Shown here: positions 41,016 through 51,326 of the stretch, piece by piece
How the letters are laid out: the number at the start of each line of letters is the position of its first letter
Position numbering within the stretch: position 1 is the stretch's first letter
Origin: Shewanella sp. OMA3-2
GTDB lineage: Bacteria > Pseudomonadota > Gammaproteobacteria > Enterobacterales > Shewanellaceae
Direction of reading: 5' to 3'
Length of the DNA: 64,000 nt
NCBI RefSeq assembly: GCF_021513195.1
Contig: NZ_CP090974.1
Coordinates: 756,001-820,000 of the forward strand
Translations under genes and position numbers: made by a program
Notes under the pieces: model-generated
The model's database searches: none
Seen by the model: only the letters and a program-made list of their open reading frames with translations
What the model was told of the DNA's origin: nothing

Positions 41016-41642
41016 TTATAACCAACCTTTTTGTTTGGCGATTCGGGCTGCATCAATGCGGTTGCTGGCATTGAGTTTGGCAATAGCTTCAGACAAGTAA
41101 TTACGTACCGTACCTTCAGCAATAAAAAGTAATTTGGCAATATCGCTGGTGGCTTTACCTTCGCTGGCTAATCGTAGTGCTTGGCGTTCTTTACCATTTA
41201 GTGGGTCAATTTCACCTATGGCGGCAAAGGCCAGCTCAGGGTCAATCACGCGTTTGCCTGACATGACCTTGACAATGGCACTGATTAACTCATCTGACGG
41301 AGCATCTTTTAATAAAAAACCATTTACACCGTATTCTAATGCGCGTTTGATGTAACCGGCTCGGCCAAAGGTGGTTAAAATAATGACCTTGGTTGTACTG
41401 GATTGTGATTGTAGCCATTGGCTTAAATCAAGGCCGGTTTTATGCGGCATTTCTATGTCGGTGAGTAATAAATCAACAGGCTGTTTTTTTAGCAAAGCTA
41501 AAGCTTGTTCGCCATTTTCGGCTTCGATAATTTCAAAGCTATTAGCTAACTGGGGGTGAAGTAATTTATCTTTTGCCAGCGTAAGTAATGCGACTAAGGC
41601 GCCACGGATCATAGCCTGGTCTTCTGCGAGTAAAATTTTCAT
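41016..41642 (-). CDS. NarL/LuxR-family response regulator (DesR-like)
   Basis: A 208-residue response regulator: a receiver domain with the acidic pocket (L-L-A-E-D-Q) and phosphoacceptor D in DLLLTDIEMPHKTG near residue 60, followed by a LuxR-type helix-turn-helix (RQALRLASEGKATSDIAKLL, near 150-205). It starts 55 bases after the kinase gene and is its partner. Targets are unknown; the short kinase type and closest match are DesR-like, but no desaturase gene is near. Confidence 0.92.
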   Translation of the reverse strand: MKILLAEDQAMIRGALVALLTLAKDKLLHPQLANSFEIIEAENGEQALALLKKQPVDLLLTDIEMPHKTGLDLSQWLQSQSSTTKVIILTTFGRAGYIKRALEYGVNGFLLKDAPSDELISAIVKVMSGKRVIDPELAFAAIGEIDPLNGKERQALRLASEGKATSDIAKLLFIAEGTVRNYLSEAIAKLNASNRIDAARIAKQKGWL

Positions 41643-41697
41643 CCGGTATCCTTATCCTTGGTCTGTCTTTTATGTTTATAGCGATCTGTTATTCGCT

Positions 41698-42792
41698 TTA
41701 TTGGGTGGTATTAGGCAGAGTGATATTAAGCGTAAACACTGGCGTGATTTGATATGAAAATGTGCCATTTAGTAAATCTACCCGTTCACGTATGCCTTTT
41801 AAACCATTGCCTTCGTTGATCTCTTTGGTGGCCGTATTTTGGCTAAGACTAAGATGAATATTATGCTCATCTTGGGCGAAAACCAGGCTCACCTTTTCGG
41901 CATGACTATGTTTGAGGCAATTGTTAACAGCCTCGGTCAAAATGAGCGCTAATTGCGACTCGACCAACTCTGTTGATGATGGGGTATCTCCTTCGACATG
42001 CACTTCCATGCCTTGATCGCGCAAAGATTGTATTAATGTAGGCAAACAAGCTTGCAGGCCTTTGTGTTTGTAATTCGACACAGTTTGCCGAATTTGGCTA
42101 AGACTATCACGGGCAATGTCGGCCAATTGGGTTAATTGTATTTGAGCTTGTTCTGCTTGATTGGCCTGGAGTAACTTAGTCGCAAGCTCAGCTTTTAAGG
42201 CGATGGAAGATAAATTGTGGCCCATAATGTCGTGTAAATCACGGGCAATACGTTCACGCTCTAATGCCGTTGCCAGTTGGGTTATTTCGTCTTGTGAACG
42301 CTGATGTTGACGTTTAATACGCTGACGATTTTGTTCAATAATGCCAAAAATACCTACACCTAAGCTAATGCCCATACCATAGAAAGCAAAATAGTAGCCT
42401 TCAATATTGACCACTTGATTCAATGCAAATAGCAGCAAGAAAATCGCTGAAAATCCAAAAAGAGCGGTGGGTAATGTGTAGAAAAAACCAATAAAAAAGC
42501 ACACAAATGAGAACAATGAAATAGTGCCGGAGGTAAAGGGAGTTGCCACAATCGCGCAGGTTAGCATTACGGCAATGGGATAATGTGCTTTTTGGGTGCT
42601 GCTGTTATATGCCCAATAATACCCGAAAATAAAAGGCACTAATATTAACAGTGCCACTATAATATTGAGCCATTGACCTTGCATGAAAAACAGCGGGATA
42701 AAATAAAAACCTAAATTTAACAGATAAACCCAAGCAGTTTTTTGCTCATAGCTTTGTTCTGCCGTTTGGCTGTTGTTATTAAAGTAACTCAT
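41698..42792 (-). CDS. DesK-like sensor histidine kinase (HisKA_3)
   Basis: From ATG 42792 the kinase is 364 residues; a longer frame from 42831 is less likely. It has five or six membrane helices without a periplasmic domain (about 20-155), an H-box (ERIARDLHDIMGHNLSS near 184-200), and an HATPase region near 280-360 with E-A-V-N-N-C-L-K-H-S. Like DesK, it probably senses a membrane property such as thickness, fluidity or embedded ligand. It precedes its response regulator by 55 bases. Confidence 0.92.
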   Translation of the reverse strand: MSYFNNNSQTAEQSYEQKTAWVYLLNLGFYFIPLFFMQGQWLNIIVALLILVPFIFGYYWAYNSSTQKAHYPIAVMLTCAIVATPFTSGTISLFSFVCFFIGFFYTLPTALFGFSAIFLLLFALNQVVNIEGYYFAFYGMGISLGVGIFGIIEQNRQRIKRQHQRSQDEITQLATALERERIARDLHDIMGHNLSSIALKAELATKLLQANQAEQAQIQLTQLADIARDSLSQIRQTVSNYKHKGLQACLPTLIQSLRDQGMEVHVEGDTPSSTELVESQLALILTEAVNNCLKHSHAEKVSLVFAQDEHNIHLSLSQNTATKEINEGNGLKGIRERVDLLNGTFSYQITPVFTLNITLPNTTQ

Positions 42793-42918
42793 GGTGCTTA
42801 TTCCAATATAATCATTAGGCCGTGCAGGCAATTAAGACGCTGTTAATCATATGTTAACTGCGCCTTAATTGCGCGTATATAGGTAAGCCTTTATTTAACA
42901 AGGTTTTTAATATGACTC

Positions 42919-43608
42919 TTACTTTGATATCTGCTTTGCCGTTTGTTGGCTAAGTAAAAATTTAGCCCAACCATATTGTGCATCAACCGTTAATGCGGTT
43001 TGCCAGTCAGAAATTGCACCCGCCAGATCGCCATCTTCTTGTTTCGCTAGCCCGCGCCATGTGTAGGCTTCGGCATGTCCCCAGCAAATATTTTCACAGG
43101 GTGCTTCAAAAAGGCTAATGGCTTCTGTAGCCAGTGTTTGCGCTTTTTCTATACCGCCACCGAATATTGATGGGGTATTGAATGCGCTAATGGCTTGCAC
43201 CAACTTAACCCTTGGGTTAGTGGCATCAAGTTGTTCTGCTTGGGTAAGTAAACGCGATGACTTGATACCTAAGGTGGCCGCTTGACGACTATCAAAAGCG
43301 ATTTTCATGCCATAGATTGATGCTAACAGCGCGCTGGCATCGGCACTGTTTTCTCTGCTAATCAATTGCTCAAGGTTTACTTGGGCCGAATCTAGGTGGG
43401 TGTTGGCAAGTTGTCTTTGTCCCAAAATATTAGCGGTTATGGCTAAGCGATAATCAGCATAAGCTTTTTCATAATCAAAAGTTTGGCTACTAATTTGCTT
43501 TAGCTGCTCAATATTCATGGTGTTGGCCGCGGCATCAATTTGGTTTATGTCAGCAAAGCTTGCGTGGCTGATAAGGGTTAAGCTGCCAATTAAGAGTAGT
43601 GTTTTCAT
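42919..43608 (-). CDS. Secreted TPR-like protein upstream of the two-component pair
   Basis: From ATG 43608, preceded by GGAG at good spacing, the protein is 229 residues; an ATG at 43620 is less likely because it makes the ribosome site part of the gene. It has a signal peptide (cleaved near SFA-D) and helical repeat units typical of TPR (ADYRLAITANILGQRQLA, ALTVDAQYGWAKFLL). It is upstream of the kinase gene on the same strand with about 125 bases between, so co-regulation is plausible but not shown. Confidence 0.75.
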   Translation of the reverse strand: MKTLLLIGSLTLISHASFADINQIDAAANTMNIEQLKQISSQTFDYEKAYADYRLAITANILGQRQLANTHLDSAQVNLEQLISRENSADASALLASIYGMKIAFDSRQAATLGIKSSRLLTQAEQLDATNPRVKLVQAISAFNTPSIFGGGIEKAQTLATEAISLFEAPCENICWGHAEAYTWRGLAKQEDGDLAGAISDWQTALTVDAQYGWAKFLLSQQTAKQISK

Positions 43609-43773
43609 GTCAATCTCCATTTTTTGATGTTAATAAGCCAAACCAGACTGGTTTGAAACTGAGATAATTATGTCGACAAACAGTGAAACTTGGCAGGCAC
43701 ATAGGTCATGGATTTGGTATGACAAATGTCATCAATTACAGGTGAGTTTTGTCGGTAAGCAGAAAAGGGTATC

Positions 43774-43806
43774 AAAAAACCGTCTATAAAATGAGACGGT
43801 TTTTTT
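43774..43806. terminator. Terminator after the CaCA antiporter
   Basis: A 12-bp stem (43774-43785 with 43794-43805), 8-base loop, A-rich left and T-rich right, so it can work on both strands. It serves the antiporter gene on the minus strand. Confidence 0.88.
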
Positions 43807-43906
43807 GAGGACACCAGGTAGTGACTTTGGTGAGTAAATCAATTTAAGCGTTTATCAACACTTGAGTTAAACGAGGTTTTTAGACCTGATGATGAACATG
43901 TTTAAG

Positions 43907-44839
43907 CTAAGCAACCACTTGAGAAACCAAGAAGCCGGTATAACCCAGATAGCCTGTTAGTAATACCGCACCCTCGCGACGACCGATACGCAGTCCGCTC
44001 CAAGCAAAAGGTAGTACCATAATGGCGAAGAGAAGCATGGCGATAAAGTCTATTTGATTAAAGCCTTCAGCAGATACCGGATGGATTAATGCTGTTGCGC
44101 CCAATATGCCTAATACGTTAAAGATGTTCGATCCCACTACGTTGCCAATAGCAATATCACTTTGGCCTTTGAGTGCCGCCATAACGGATGTTACTAGCTC
44201 TGGCATACTGGTGCCAATAGCCACAATTGTTAAGCCGATAATCACTTCACTAATACCAAACATTTTGGCGAGATCTACCGCGCCATCAACAAACAGAATT
44301 CCGCCGCCAACCAACATAGCAATACCAACAACAATAAGCCCTACAGACAGTAATGGGTTTTGCGGTTTGGTATCAATGTCTAATTCTTCGGGTGCATTTT
44401 TTGAACTCACATAACTAAAGACTAAGTAACTGACTAATAAGCTAAATAGAATTGCACCGTCGATAAAGCTGACTACACCGTCAAGTAACAAGGTCCACAC
44501 TAAAATGGATGCACCAATCATGATTGGAATATCACGTTTAACCATTTGTGATTGTATTTGAATCGGTTTAATTAAGGCGGTAATAGCCAGAATTAATCCA
44601 ATGTTAACAATGTTTGAGCCAACAACGTTACCTAAGGCAATGCCTGGATTGCCGGCAAGAGCTGATTTTATACTGACCGCAAGTTCTGGCGCACTGGTAC
44701 CAAAAGCAACAATGGTTAAACCAATAATCAACGGGGCAATACCGAGCTTAAGTGCCACAGCACTTGCGCCACGTACTAGGGCTTCAGCCCCAATGGTTAA
44801 AATAATAAATCCGCCAAGAATGGCCAATGCAATTAACAT
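43907..44839 (-). CDS. Calcium/sodium antiporter of the CaCA family (YrbG-like)
   Basis: The 310-residue inner membrane protein has ten predicted helices and the two inverted alpha-repeats of the family, with [10 protein letters not shown] near 48-57 and [10 protein letters not shown] near 208-217; the glutamates form the ion sites. It exports Ca2+ or Na+ in exchange for H+/Na+; the ion cannot be set by sequence. Single gene. Confidence 0.93.
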   Translation of the reverse strand: MLIALAILGGFIILTIGAEALVRGASAVALKLGIAPLIIGLTIVAFGTSAPELAVSIKSALAGNPGIALGNVVGSNIVNIGLILAITALIKPIQIQSQMVKRDIPIMIGASILVWTLLLDGVVSFIDGAILFSLLVSYLVFSYVSSKNAPEELDIDTKPQNPLLSVGLIVVGIAMLVGGGILFVDGAVDLAKMFGISEVIIGLTIVAIGTSMPELVTSVMAALKGQSDIAIGNVVGSNIFNVLGILGATALIHPVSAEGFNQIDFIAMLLFAIMVLPFAWSGLRIGRREGAVLLTGYLGYTGFLVSQVVA

Positions 44840-44931
44840 GTTACTCTCATTTTAGTCAGTGGTTTTGGGCTTAGCCATTAACCACTTTTTGGTTGTCGAT
44901 ATAATGAGGCGTATGTTGACAGAATATGTCA

Positions 44932-44962
44932 AAAAAATACACGCATTCAGCGTGTATTTTTT
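44932..44962 (-). terminator. Terminator after the acyl-CoA synthetase gene
   Basis: A 13-bp stem (44932-44944 with 44950-44962), 5-base loop, with A-run on the left and T-run on the right; on the minus strand it ends the acyl-CoA synthetase transcript, 30 bases after its stop. Confidence 0.9.
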
Positions 44963-44991
44963 GTCTATTGAATGAATTTTAGTTCATCAAT

Positions 44992-46647
44992 TTATAGCTC
45001 ATCTTCCCAGCGGATTTTTGCACCACGAACACCCTCTACTTTAGCGCTAAAAGCCTTTTCAAGCACATGGCGTTTAATTTTAAGTGTTGGGGTTAATACA
45101 TCGTTTTCGATAGTCCATGGTTCTTTGACTACGATAATTGCATCAACATGTTCATGGGATTCAAGGTTAGGGTTAATGCTGTCTAAGGTGGCTTTTAATG
45201 ACGTACGCACTTCTTCACGGGGTTGTAAATTAGCCCCTTCAGACAATTGAACTAGGGCTACGGGATGCGGTAGGCCTGAGCCGATAACGCAAATTAGTTC
45301 AACGTGTGAATCTTGAGCCAGTTTGCGTTCGATAGGTACAGGGGCAACGTATTTACCTTTTGATGTTTTGAAATTATCTTTTACACGGCCGGTAATATCA
45401 ATATAACCATCACTGTCTATTTCACACAAATCGCCGGTATGAAAAAATCCATCGGAATCAAATGCCGCCGCGGTAGCCTCTTCTTGTAAATAGTACCCTT
45501 TCATCAATCCAGGGCTTTTTACCAGCAACTCACCTTGTTCGGTGCGGCGCACTTGGCACCCTTCAATTGCGCGACCCACAGTACCAATTTTATTGACATT
45601 AAAAGGGTAGTTAATAATCGAATAAGCGCAGTTTTCAGTCATACCCCAGGCTTCACAAATATTCATTCCAATACTGTGATACCACTTAATTAACGTCGGT
45701 GGAATTGGCGCCGAGCCTGAACCGAGTAAACGACAATGTTCTAAGCCTAGGCCTTTCTGAATTTTGCGTTTAATAATGCTATTGATAATAGGTAATTTAA
45801 GCAGGAAATTAAGTTTGTTTTCACCAATTTTATTGACAATATTAAGTTGGAATAAAGTCCATAAACGGGGCACAGAAAAGAAAACCGTTGGCCGACAACG
45901 TTTTACGTCTTCAACAAAGCTATCTAAGCTTTCAACAAACGCCACCATTGAGCCGGAGTAAAAAGATGACCCTTCCATGGCAATACGTTCAGTGATGTGG
46001 GCCAGAGGCAGGTAAGACAGCAGTCTATCAGCAGTGTTGGTTTGTAAATCACGCACTACCGCTTCACAGGTCCAGCTGTAAGTAGCAAAGGTATGAATAG
46101 CACCTTTAGGTTTACCTGTTGAGCCAGAGGTATAAATGATGGTCATAGTCGTGTCGGGCGTTGGATGTTCTGCATCAACCAGAGGTTGCCCCAATGACAA
46201 TAATTGATCCCATTGATACTGGGCTGGCATAGTGTCATAGGGCATGGCGAGGCGTAAAAGTTCACCGCCGACACCGGCTTCTTGGTCTGCCCAGTAGTCT
46301 AATTTACCGATAAAGATAGCTTTAGTACCACTGTGTTCTAATACATAACGAATCGTATCGGCATTAGCGGTTGGGTAAATAGGTACACTGATGTAGCCGC
46401 CTAGCATTAAGGCTAAGTCGGTAATGAACCATTCGGCACAGTTTTTAGATAAAATAGCCACTTTGTCGCCAGGCACTAACCCTAGATGGCGCAAAGCCCC
46501 TGCGATTTGTTGAGCTTTTTGTTGTACTTCTCGCCATGTGAAGTCGTGATAGTTGCCATTGATTGGTTGGCGTAAGTAAACTTTATCACCATGTGTTTCA
46601 ACCCAATGCTCAAGCATTTCAACGGGTGTTTTAATTGCATTATTCAT
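44992..46647 (-). CDS. Long-chain acyl-CoA synthetase (AMP-forming, FAA1/FadD15-like)
   Basis: From ATG 46647 the protein is 551 residues; upstream in-frame starts add a basic 16-residue piece without a ribosome site. It has the AMP-binding motif I-I-Y-T-S-G-S-T-G-K-P-K-G, the W-G-M-T-E-N segment, and HTGDLCEIDSDGYIDITGR. The fold resembles FAA1-type fatty acyl-CoA ligases rather than E. coli FadD. It lies next to trmH and the antiporter and is not in an operon with lipid genes. Confidence 0.9.
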   Translation of the reverse strand: MNNAIKTPVEMLEHWVETHGDKVYLRQPINGNYHDFTWREVQQKAQQIAGALRHLGLVPGDKVAILSKNCAEWFITDLALMLGGYISVPIYPTANADTIRYVLEHSGTKAIFIGKLDYWADQEAGVGGELLRLAMPYDTMPAQYQWDQLLSLGQPLVDAEHPTPDTTMTIIYTSGSTGKPKGAIHTFATYSWTCEAVVRDLQTNTADRLLSYLPLAHITERIAMEGSSFYSGSMVAFVESLDSFVEDVKRCRPTVFFSVPRLWTLFQLNIVNKIGENKLNFLLKLPIINSIIKRKIQKGLGLEHCRLLGSGSAPIPPTLIKWYHSIGMNICEAWGMTENCAYSIINYPFNVNKIGTVGRAIEGCQVRRTEQGELLVKSPGLMKGYYLQEEATAAAFDSDGFFHTGDLCEIDSDGYIDITGRVKDNFKTSKGKYVAPVPIERKLAQDSHVELICVIGSGLPHPVALVQLSEGANLQPREEVRTSLKATLDSINPNLESHEHVDAIIVVKEPWTIENDVLTPTLKIKRHVLEKAFSAKVEGVRGAKIRWEDEL

Positions 46648-47034
46648 AGGGCTATTCTCTGATTTATTGTTTTTAATTAAGATTAGTTTAAACATGCGTT
46701 TGAACCAGTATGGCGAGTTTTGTGAGCCGGCGCAAATAGTTTGAGCTGATGAGACAGTAAACGTTATGAATCAATGGAATACTCTGGCTAGCTCTGAAGT
46801 GGGCAATGATTAACTGTTAGTTATATCGTGATTTTCTATGCGGTGCAGGGAATATTTAAAATGGCGACGTAGTAGGGGTTATCGTATTTGCTGTTAAATG
46901 ACTTAACTTAACCGTATTACAGATATTACGGAGTTTTAATCTTTTAATCGAAATCTTACTCGACAATACTGAAACGACAACCCACTTGTTAACTTCACTG
47001 CAGCTTTCAACTGAGTTACTTTGTTATCTAGTTC
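46648..47034. other. Intergenic stretch between the acyl-CoA synthetase gene and trmH
   Basis: I see no gene or strong terminator here. The interval must hold the promoter of the synthetase gene. A short near-palindrome, C-C-G-T-A ... T-A-C-G-G, near 46912-46931 could be an operator but is too weak to name. Short frames running into trmH on the opposite strand (46986-47298) are shadows. Confidence 0.5.
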
Positions 47035-47736
47035 TTATACTTCTTCAGCATGAGGATCAGGCTCTCGCATGCGTTGCCACCAATTATCCTCGGCTTTTAT
47101 TTGTCCTTGCTGATCAATTTGCGGGTAAGGGATATTTTTACGGCGACAAGCTTTGGCATAAACCGGGTGGCCTTGTTCGAACAACATTCTCTGGCAATAA
47201 GCCTCATCTTATTGACGGGTGCCATACATGCCTGCTTGTTCCCGTTGGCGTTGTGCTTCATACATAATCAATGCCGAAGCAACCGATACATTCAGTGACT
47301 GCACCATACCAAGCATAGGAATAATGATATGTTGGTTAGCAATCGCTAGTCCTTCATCACTGACACCATCGCGCTCGTTACCCATAATGATCACCGTTGG
47401 TTTGGTGTAGTCTATTTGGCGAAAGTCGACGGCAGTGTTAGAAAAGTTGGTTGCCAGCACTTGCATGCCTTGGGCCTTAAACTGCGAAGCCGCTTGGTTC
47501 ATATTGTCGTGCACTATGGTTTTTACCCATTGCTGACTACCAGATGCTGTATTACCTGATACCCGCATCTGAACGTCAGGCCATACCGCATGAACTTGGT
47601 GTATACCTACAGCATCTGCAGTGCGGATAACCGCGGCAATATTTTGGCTTTTATGGACAGTATCTAGACATAGGGTCAGATCAACCTGACGATTGTCTAG
47701 CATTTTATTGATACGGGCGAAACGTTCTGGGCTCAT
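47035..47736 (-). pseudogene. trmH: tRNA (Gm18) 2'-O-methyltransferase TrmH, interrupted by an in-frame TAA
   Basis: TrmH methylates the ribose of G18 in tRNA. The N-terminal part (codons 1-175, 47736-47212) has the whole SPOUT knot: N-I-A-A-V-I-R-T-A-D, I-I-M-G-N-E-R-D-G-V, and S-L-N-V-S-V-A-S-A-L. A TAA at 47211-47209 then stops it. Without changing frame, the sequence continues as conserved TrmH C-terminus (RMLFEQGHPVYAKACRRKN, then a W-W-Q-R-M near the end) to TAA at 47037-47035, making 233 codons against 229 residues in E. coli. One base change such as TTA to TAA explains the interruption. The truncated product would lack the C-terminal extension that contributes to tRNA binding. Confidence 0.85.
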
Positions 47737-47759
47737 AATAAATGTTCATGTTGAGAAAA

Positions 47760-47783
47760 CGAAAAGGGCGCATAAGCGCCCTC
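47760..47783 (-). terminator. Possible terminator between ridA and trmH
   Basis: GGGCGC (47766-47771) pairs with GCGCCC (47776-47781) over a 4-base loop; A-rich DNA on the left gives a T-rich tail on the minus strand. It is shorter than the others here, so partial read-through into trmH is possible. Confidence 0.6.
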
Positions 47784-47817
47784 TATACTGAGTAATTTTG
47801 GACGTTAATGACGGAGC

Positions 47818-48201
47818 TTATAGCTCCATAATACCGTCCATTTCAACCAATGAGCCTTTTGGTAGCTCTTTTACCCCAATAGCAGCACGGGCTGGGTAAG
47901 GTTGTTGGAAGTAACGGCTCATGATGTCATTAACCGTAGCAAAGTGTGATAAGTCAGTTAAGAAGATATTTAACTTCACTATGTCTGACATTTTTCCGCC
48001 AGCGGCTTCGCACACTGCGGTTAAGTTCTCAAATACTTGCACAACTTGCGCAGAAAACTCATCGCTTACCATAGTCATCGTTTTAGGATCTAATGGAATT
48101 TGACCTGATAAATAAACGGTATTGCCAACTTTTACAGCCTGAGAATAAGTGCCAATAGCCTGTGGAGCTTTGTCAGTTGCAATGATAATTTTTTCAGCCA
48201 T
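47818..48201 (-). CDS. ridA: RidA-family enamine/imine deaminase
   Basis: The 127-residue protein has the RidA signature ([21 protein letters not shown] near 101-121) with the substrate arginine R104 and the C-terminal glutamate. RidA hydrolyses reactive 2-aminoacrylate and other imines and protects PLP enzymes such as those of branched-chain amino acid synthesis. It follows spoT by 42 bases. Confidence 0.95.
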   Translation of the reverse strand: MAEKIIIATDKAPQAIGTYSQAVKVGNTVYLSGQIPLDPKTMTMVSDEFSAQVVQVFENLTAVCEAAGGKMSDIVKLNIFLTDLSHFATVNDIMSRYFQQPYPARAAIGVKELPKGSLVEMDGIMEL

Positions 48202-48243
48202 TTTGTGCTCTCTTGTTGATTATTATAATGATTTATAAAAGGG

Positions 48244-50349
48244 TTATCTGTTCCGTGAGGTACGCAGCACTTCAGGAAGTACTCTTATACGGCGCATCAC
48301 ATTGGCTAAATGTACCCGATCGTTAACCGAAATACGCAAATTAATTAAGTACACGCGACCATCTCGCTCTTCGGTACTCAAGTTATGAATATTTGACCCT
48401 GCTGAGGCAATAATTGAGGTGATTTTGGCTAATGCACCTTGATGATTTACAATTTCAACGCGCAAGTTAGCATGATATTCCACACCTTCGGTATTATCCC
48501 ACTGCACTGAAATATATTTGTCTGGCTCGCCCTGGTAACCGCGAATGTTGGCACAGCTTTCCATATGGACCACTAAACCTTTACCTGGACTGACATGGGC
48601 GATCACCGCATCTCCGGGAATTGGGCGACAACAATTTGCATAAGTAACCAGCATGCCTTCCGCGCCGCGAATTGGCATCATGTTGCCGTCTTTACTTGAG
48701 GCTGAGTCAAGCTTGTGACCTAACAAACGCTGGGCGATAACAATGCTCATCGCATTGCCCAATCCAATATCTGCTAACAATGAATCTAAGTTAGCATGCT
48801 TGGTCTCTTTGATGACCTTTTCGATTAACTCTGGCGGAATCGTGTCAAATTTAGTTGCGCCTAGTGCATGATTCAATAAACGACGGCCAAGTGTGACGGC
48901 ATTGTCACCCTTTAAGCTTTTCAATACTTGACGAATTTTACCGCGTGCTTTACCTGTTACCACAAAGTTAAGCCATGCAGCATTAGGACGTGCACCTTTT
49001 GCGGTAATAATTTCAACGGTTTGGCCTGAAATTAGCGGTTGGCTTAGTGGGTAAGCTTGGCGATTCACTTTTGCACCCACGCAGGTGTTACCCACATCAG
49101 TATGCACTTCATAGGCAAAGTCGACCGCGGTGGCATTCACCGGCAACTCTAAAATACGGCCTTCAGGAGTGAATACATAAATTTCGTCAGGGAAGAGTTC
49201 AGTTTTAACGTTTTCAACAAACTCAAATGAGCTAGATGCACTTTGCTGTAATTCAAGTAAGCTTTGCATCCATTTACGGGCTCTGACTTGGGTAGTATTT
49301 TGCTGGCTAGCATCGGTTTTGTTTTTATACATCCAATGCGCGGCAACCCCTTTATCAGCCATTTGGTCCATTTCTTCAGTACGAATTTGCACTTCAACCG
49401 GAACTGCATGGGGGCCAAATAATGAGGTGTGCAATGATTGATAACCATTGGCTTTAGGTATAGCAATGTAATCTTTGAAGCGGCCGGGATGAGGTTTGTA
49501 TAACCCATGCATGGCGCCAAGTACTCTATAACAAGTGTCAATGCTGTCAACGATCACTCTGAAGGCGTAAATGTCCATTACTTCTTCAAATTGCAGCTCT
49601 TTGTTGCACATTTTACGGTAAATGGAGTAAAGATTTTTTTCTCGGCCTTTGACCTTGCCTGCAATGCCAGCATCTTCTAATCGCGTTTCAATGGCACCTT
49701 CTATACCAATGATTAATTCTTTACGATTACCTCGAGCAGATTTAACGACTTCTTTTATCACCCGATATCGCATAGGGTAATAAGCTTGAAAGCCTAAATC
49801 CTCTAACTCTATTTTGATATTATGAATACCAAGTCGGTTAGCGATAGGTGCATATATTTCGAGGGTTTCGCGGGCAATACGACGACGTTTGTCAGGGCGA
49901 AGCGCGCCTAAGGTGCGCATGTTATGAGTTCGGTCAGCCAGTTTGATAAGAATAACCCGAATATCTTGGGTCATGGCCATCATCATTTTACGAAAATTTT
50001 CAGCTTGGGCTTCTTTTTTATCGCGAAATTTGATCTTATCTAACTTTGATACGCCTTCGACTAATTCGGCCACATCTACACCAAATAACTCAGCAAGTTC
50101 TTCTTTGGTGACAGGAGTGTCTTCGATGGTGTCATGAAGCAGGGCAGCCATTAACGTCTCATAATCAAGACGCATGTCTGCCAGGATGCGGGCAACCGCA
50201 ACCGGATGGGTAATGTAAGGCTCGCCACTTGTGCGCATTTGCCCTTCATGGGCATCGCGCGCGACCAAATAAGCCTGCTTGAGTAATTCTACTTGCTCCG
50301 GCTCTAAATAAGCGGAAGCTGATTCTTTGAGACCTTCAAACAGATACAA
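48244..50349 (-). CDS. spoT: Bifunctional (p)ppGpp synthetase/hydrolase SpoT
   Basis: The 701-residue protein (E. coli 702) has an HD hydrolase domain with H-D in ALLHDTIEDT near 69-78 and LADRTHNMRTL near 137-147. A RelA/SpoT synthetase domain (D-I-Y-A-F-R, Y-I-A-I-P-K-A-N-G-Y-Q-S), a TGS domain near 385-445 and a C-terminal ACT domain follow. It sets the stringent response level. The gene lies 13 bases after rpoZ, as in enterobacteria. Confidence 0.97.
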   Translation of the reverse strand: MYLFEGLKESASAYLEPEQVELLKQAYLVARDAHEGQMRTSGEPYITHPVAVARILADMRLDYETLMAALLHDTIEDTPVTKEELAELFGVDVAELVEGVSKLDKIKFRDKKEAQAENFRKMMMAMTQDIRVILIKLADRTHNMRTLGALRPDKRRRIARETLEIYAPIANRLGIHNIKIELEDLGFQAYYPMRYRVIKEVVKSARGNRKELIIGIEGAIETRLEDAGIAGKVKGREKNLYSIYRKMCNKELQFEEVMDIYAFRVIVDSIDTCYRVLGAMHGLYKPHPGRFKDYIAIPKANGYQSLHTSLFGPHAVPVEVQIRTEEMDQMADKGVAAHWMYKNKTDASQQNTTQVRARKWMQSLLELQQSASSSFEFVENVKTELFPDEIYVFTPEGRILELPVNATAVDFAYEVHTDVGNTCVGAKVNRQAYPLSQPLISGQTVEIITAKGARPNAAWLNFVVTGKARGKIRQVLKSLKGDNAVTLGRRLLNHALGATKFDTIPPELIEKVIKETKHANLDSLLADIGLGNAMSIVIAQRLLGHKLDSASSKDGNMMPIRGAEGMLVTYANCCRPIPGDAVIAHVSPGKGLVVHMESCANIRGYQGEPDKYISVQWDNTEGVEYHANLRVEIVNHQGALAKITSIIASAGSNIHNLSTEERDGRVYLINLRISVNDRVHLANVMRRIRVLPEVLRTSRNR

Positions 50350-50362
50350 GTGGCGCTACTCC

Positions 50363-50641
50363 TTAAATTACACGACCTTCCGCAATGGCGGCAACAGCAG
50401 CTATTTCAGCAGCTTCGCGTTCACGGACAGTTTGACGCTCATCAGCATCTAAAGTATTCGAGGTGACTAAACCTAATTCGATTTCGCGCAATGCGATAAC
50501 CGTTGGCTTGTCATTCATCTCTTCTACCATTGGATCTTTACCTTGCACGGCGATTTGGCGTGCACGACGCGCTGCAACTAGGATCATATCAAAACGGTTG
50601 CCGATTTTATTTACAGCGTCTTCTACAGTTACGCGAGCCAT
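50363..50641 (-). CDS. rpoZ: RNA polymerase omega subunit
   Basis: The 92-residue protein matches E. coli RpoZ (91) in length and has ARVTVEDAV...[15 protein letters not shown] at the N-terminus, the conserved omega core. It stabilises the beta prime subunit and relates the polymerase to ppGpp. It is followed by spoT. Confidence 0.96.
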   Translation of the reverse strand: MARVTVEDAVNKIGNRFDMILVAARRARQIAVQGKDPMVEEMNDKPTVIALREIELGLVTSNTLDADERQTVREREAAEIAAVAAIAEGRVI

Positions 50642-50702
50642 GTGTGGAAACTCCAGTGTTATCTATGGGGAAAAAATGACGCAAAATTGTACACTAAGAC
50701 AA

Positions 50703-51326
50703 TTAGTTTGCCAATAGATCGACAAGCATATCATTGTGAGTGTGTCTCTGACTAGCACAGGTTAATCTTTGACTACTAATTATGGCTTTTAAATTGTCTA
50801 ACGCAGTGTCGAAATTATCATTGATGATGACAAAGTCATACTGAGTAAAGTGCGACATTTCTGCGACAGCTTGCGCCATACGACTATCAATAACCTCCTG
50901 GCTATCTTGGCCTCGGCCGGTTAAACGGCGCGCTAGCTCGGCTTTTGACGGCGGTAAAATAAATACCCCAATCGCTTCAGGCATAAGATTTTTAACTTGC
51001 TCGCCACCTTGCCAGTCTATATCTAAAAAAACATCTACACCTTTGACTAAGGTTTGTTCGATAACAGTACGGGACGTACCGTAGTAATTACCAAATACTT
51101 CAGCCCATTCAAAAAAGGCGTTTTCAGCGATTAACGCTTTAAATTGTTCAACCGTGACAAAATGATAATGCTGGCCGTTAACTTCACCAGGGCGTGGTTG
51201 GCGAGTGGTATGAGATACAGATACTTGCATATCGCTGGGTTTATCTTTTAACAGTGCGGAGATAAGAGACGATTTCCCAGCGCCGCTAGGGGCTGACACA
51301 ATAAAAAGATTTCCACGAGTACTCAT
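50703..51326 (-). CDS. gmk: Guanylate kinase
   Basis: The 207-residue enzyme phosphorylates GMP to GDP. The P-loop [10 protein letters not shown] is near residues 11-20, and the GMP-binding [11 protein letters not shown] near 38-48. Length fits (E. coli 207). It is 61 bases upstream of rpoZ and probably heads the gmk-rpoZ-spoT-ridA transcript. Confidence 0.96.
   Translation of the reverse strand: MSTRGNLFIVSAPSGAGKSSLISALLKDKPSDMQVSVSHTTRQPRPGEVNGQHYHFVTVEQFKALIAENAFFEWAEVFGNYYGTSRTVIEQTLVKGVDVFLDIDWQGGEQVKNLMPEAIGVFILPPSKAELARRLTGRGQDSQEVIDSRMAQAVAEMSHFTQYDFVIINDNFDTALDNLKAIISSQRLTCASQRHTHNDMLVDLLAN

Noticed and set aside
46986..47298. Plus-strand open frames between the synthetase gene and trmH
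   Set aside because: They overlap the conserved trmH tail on the minus strand and show no family features.
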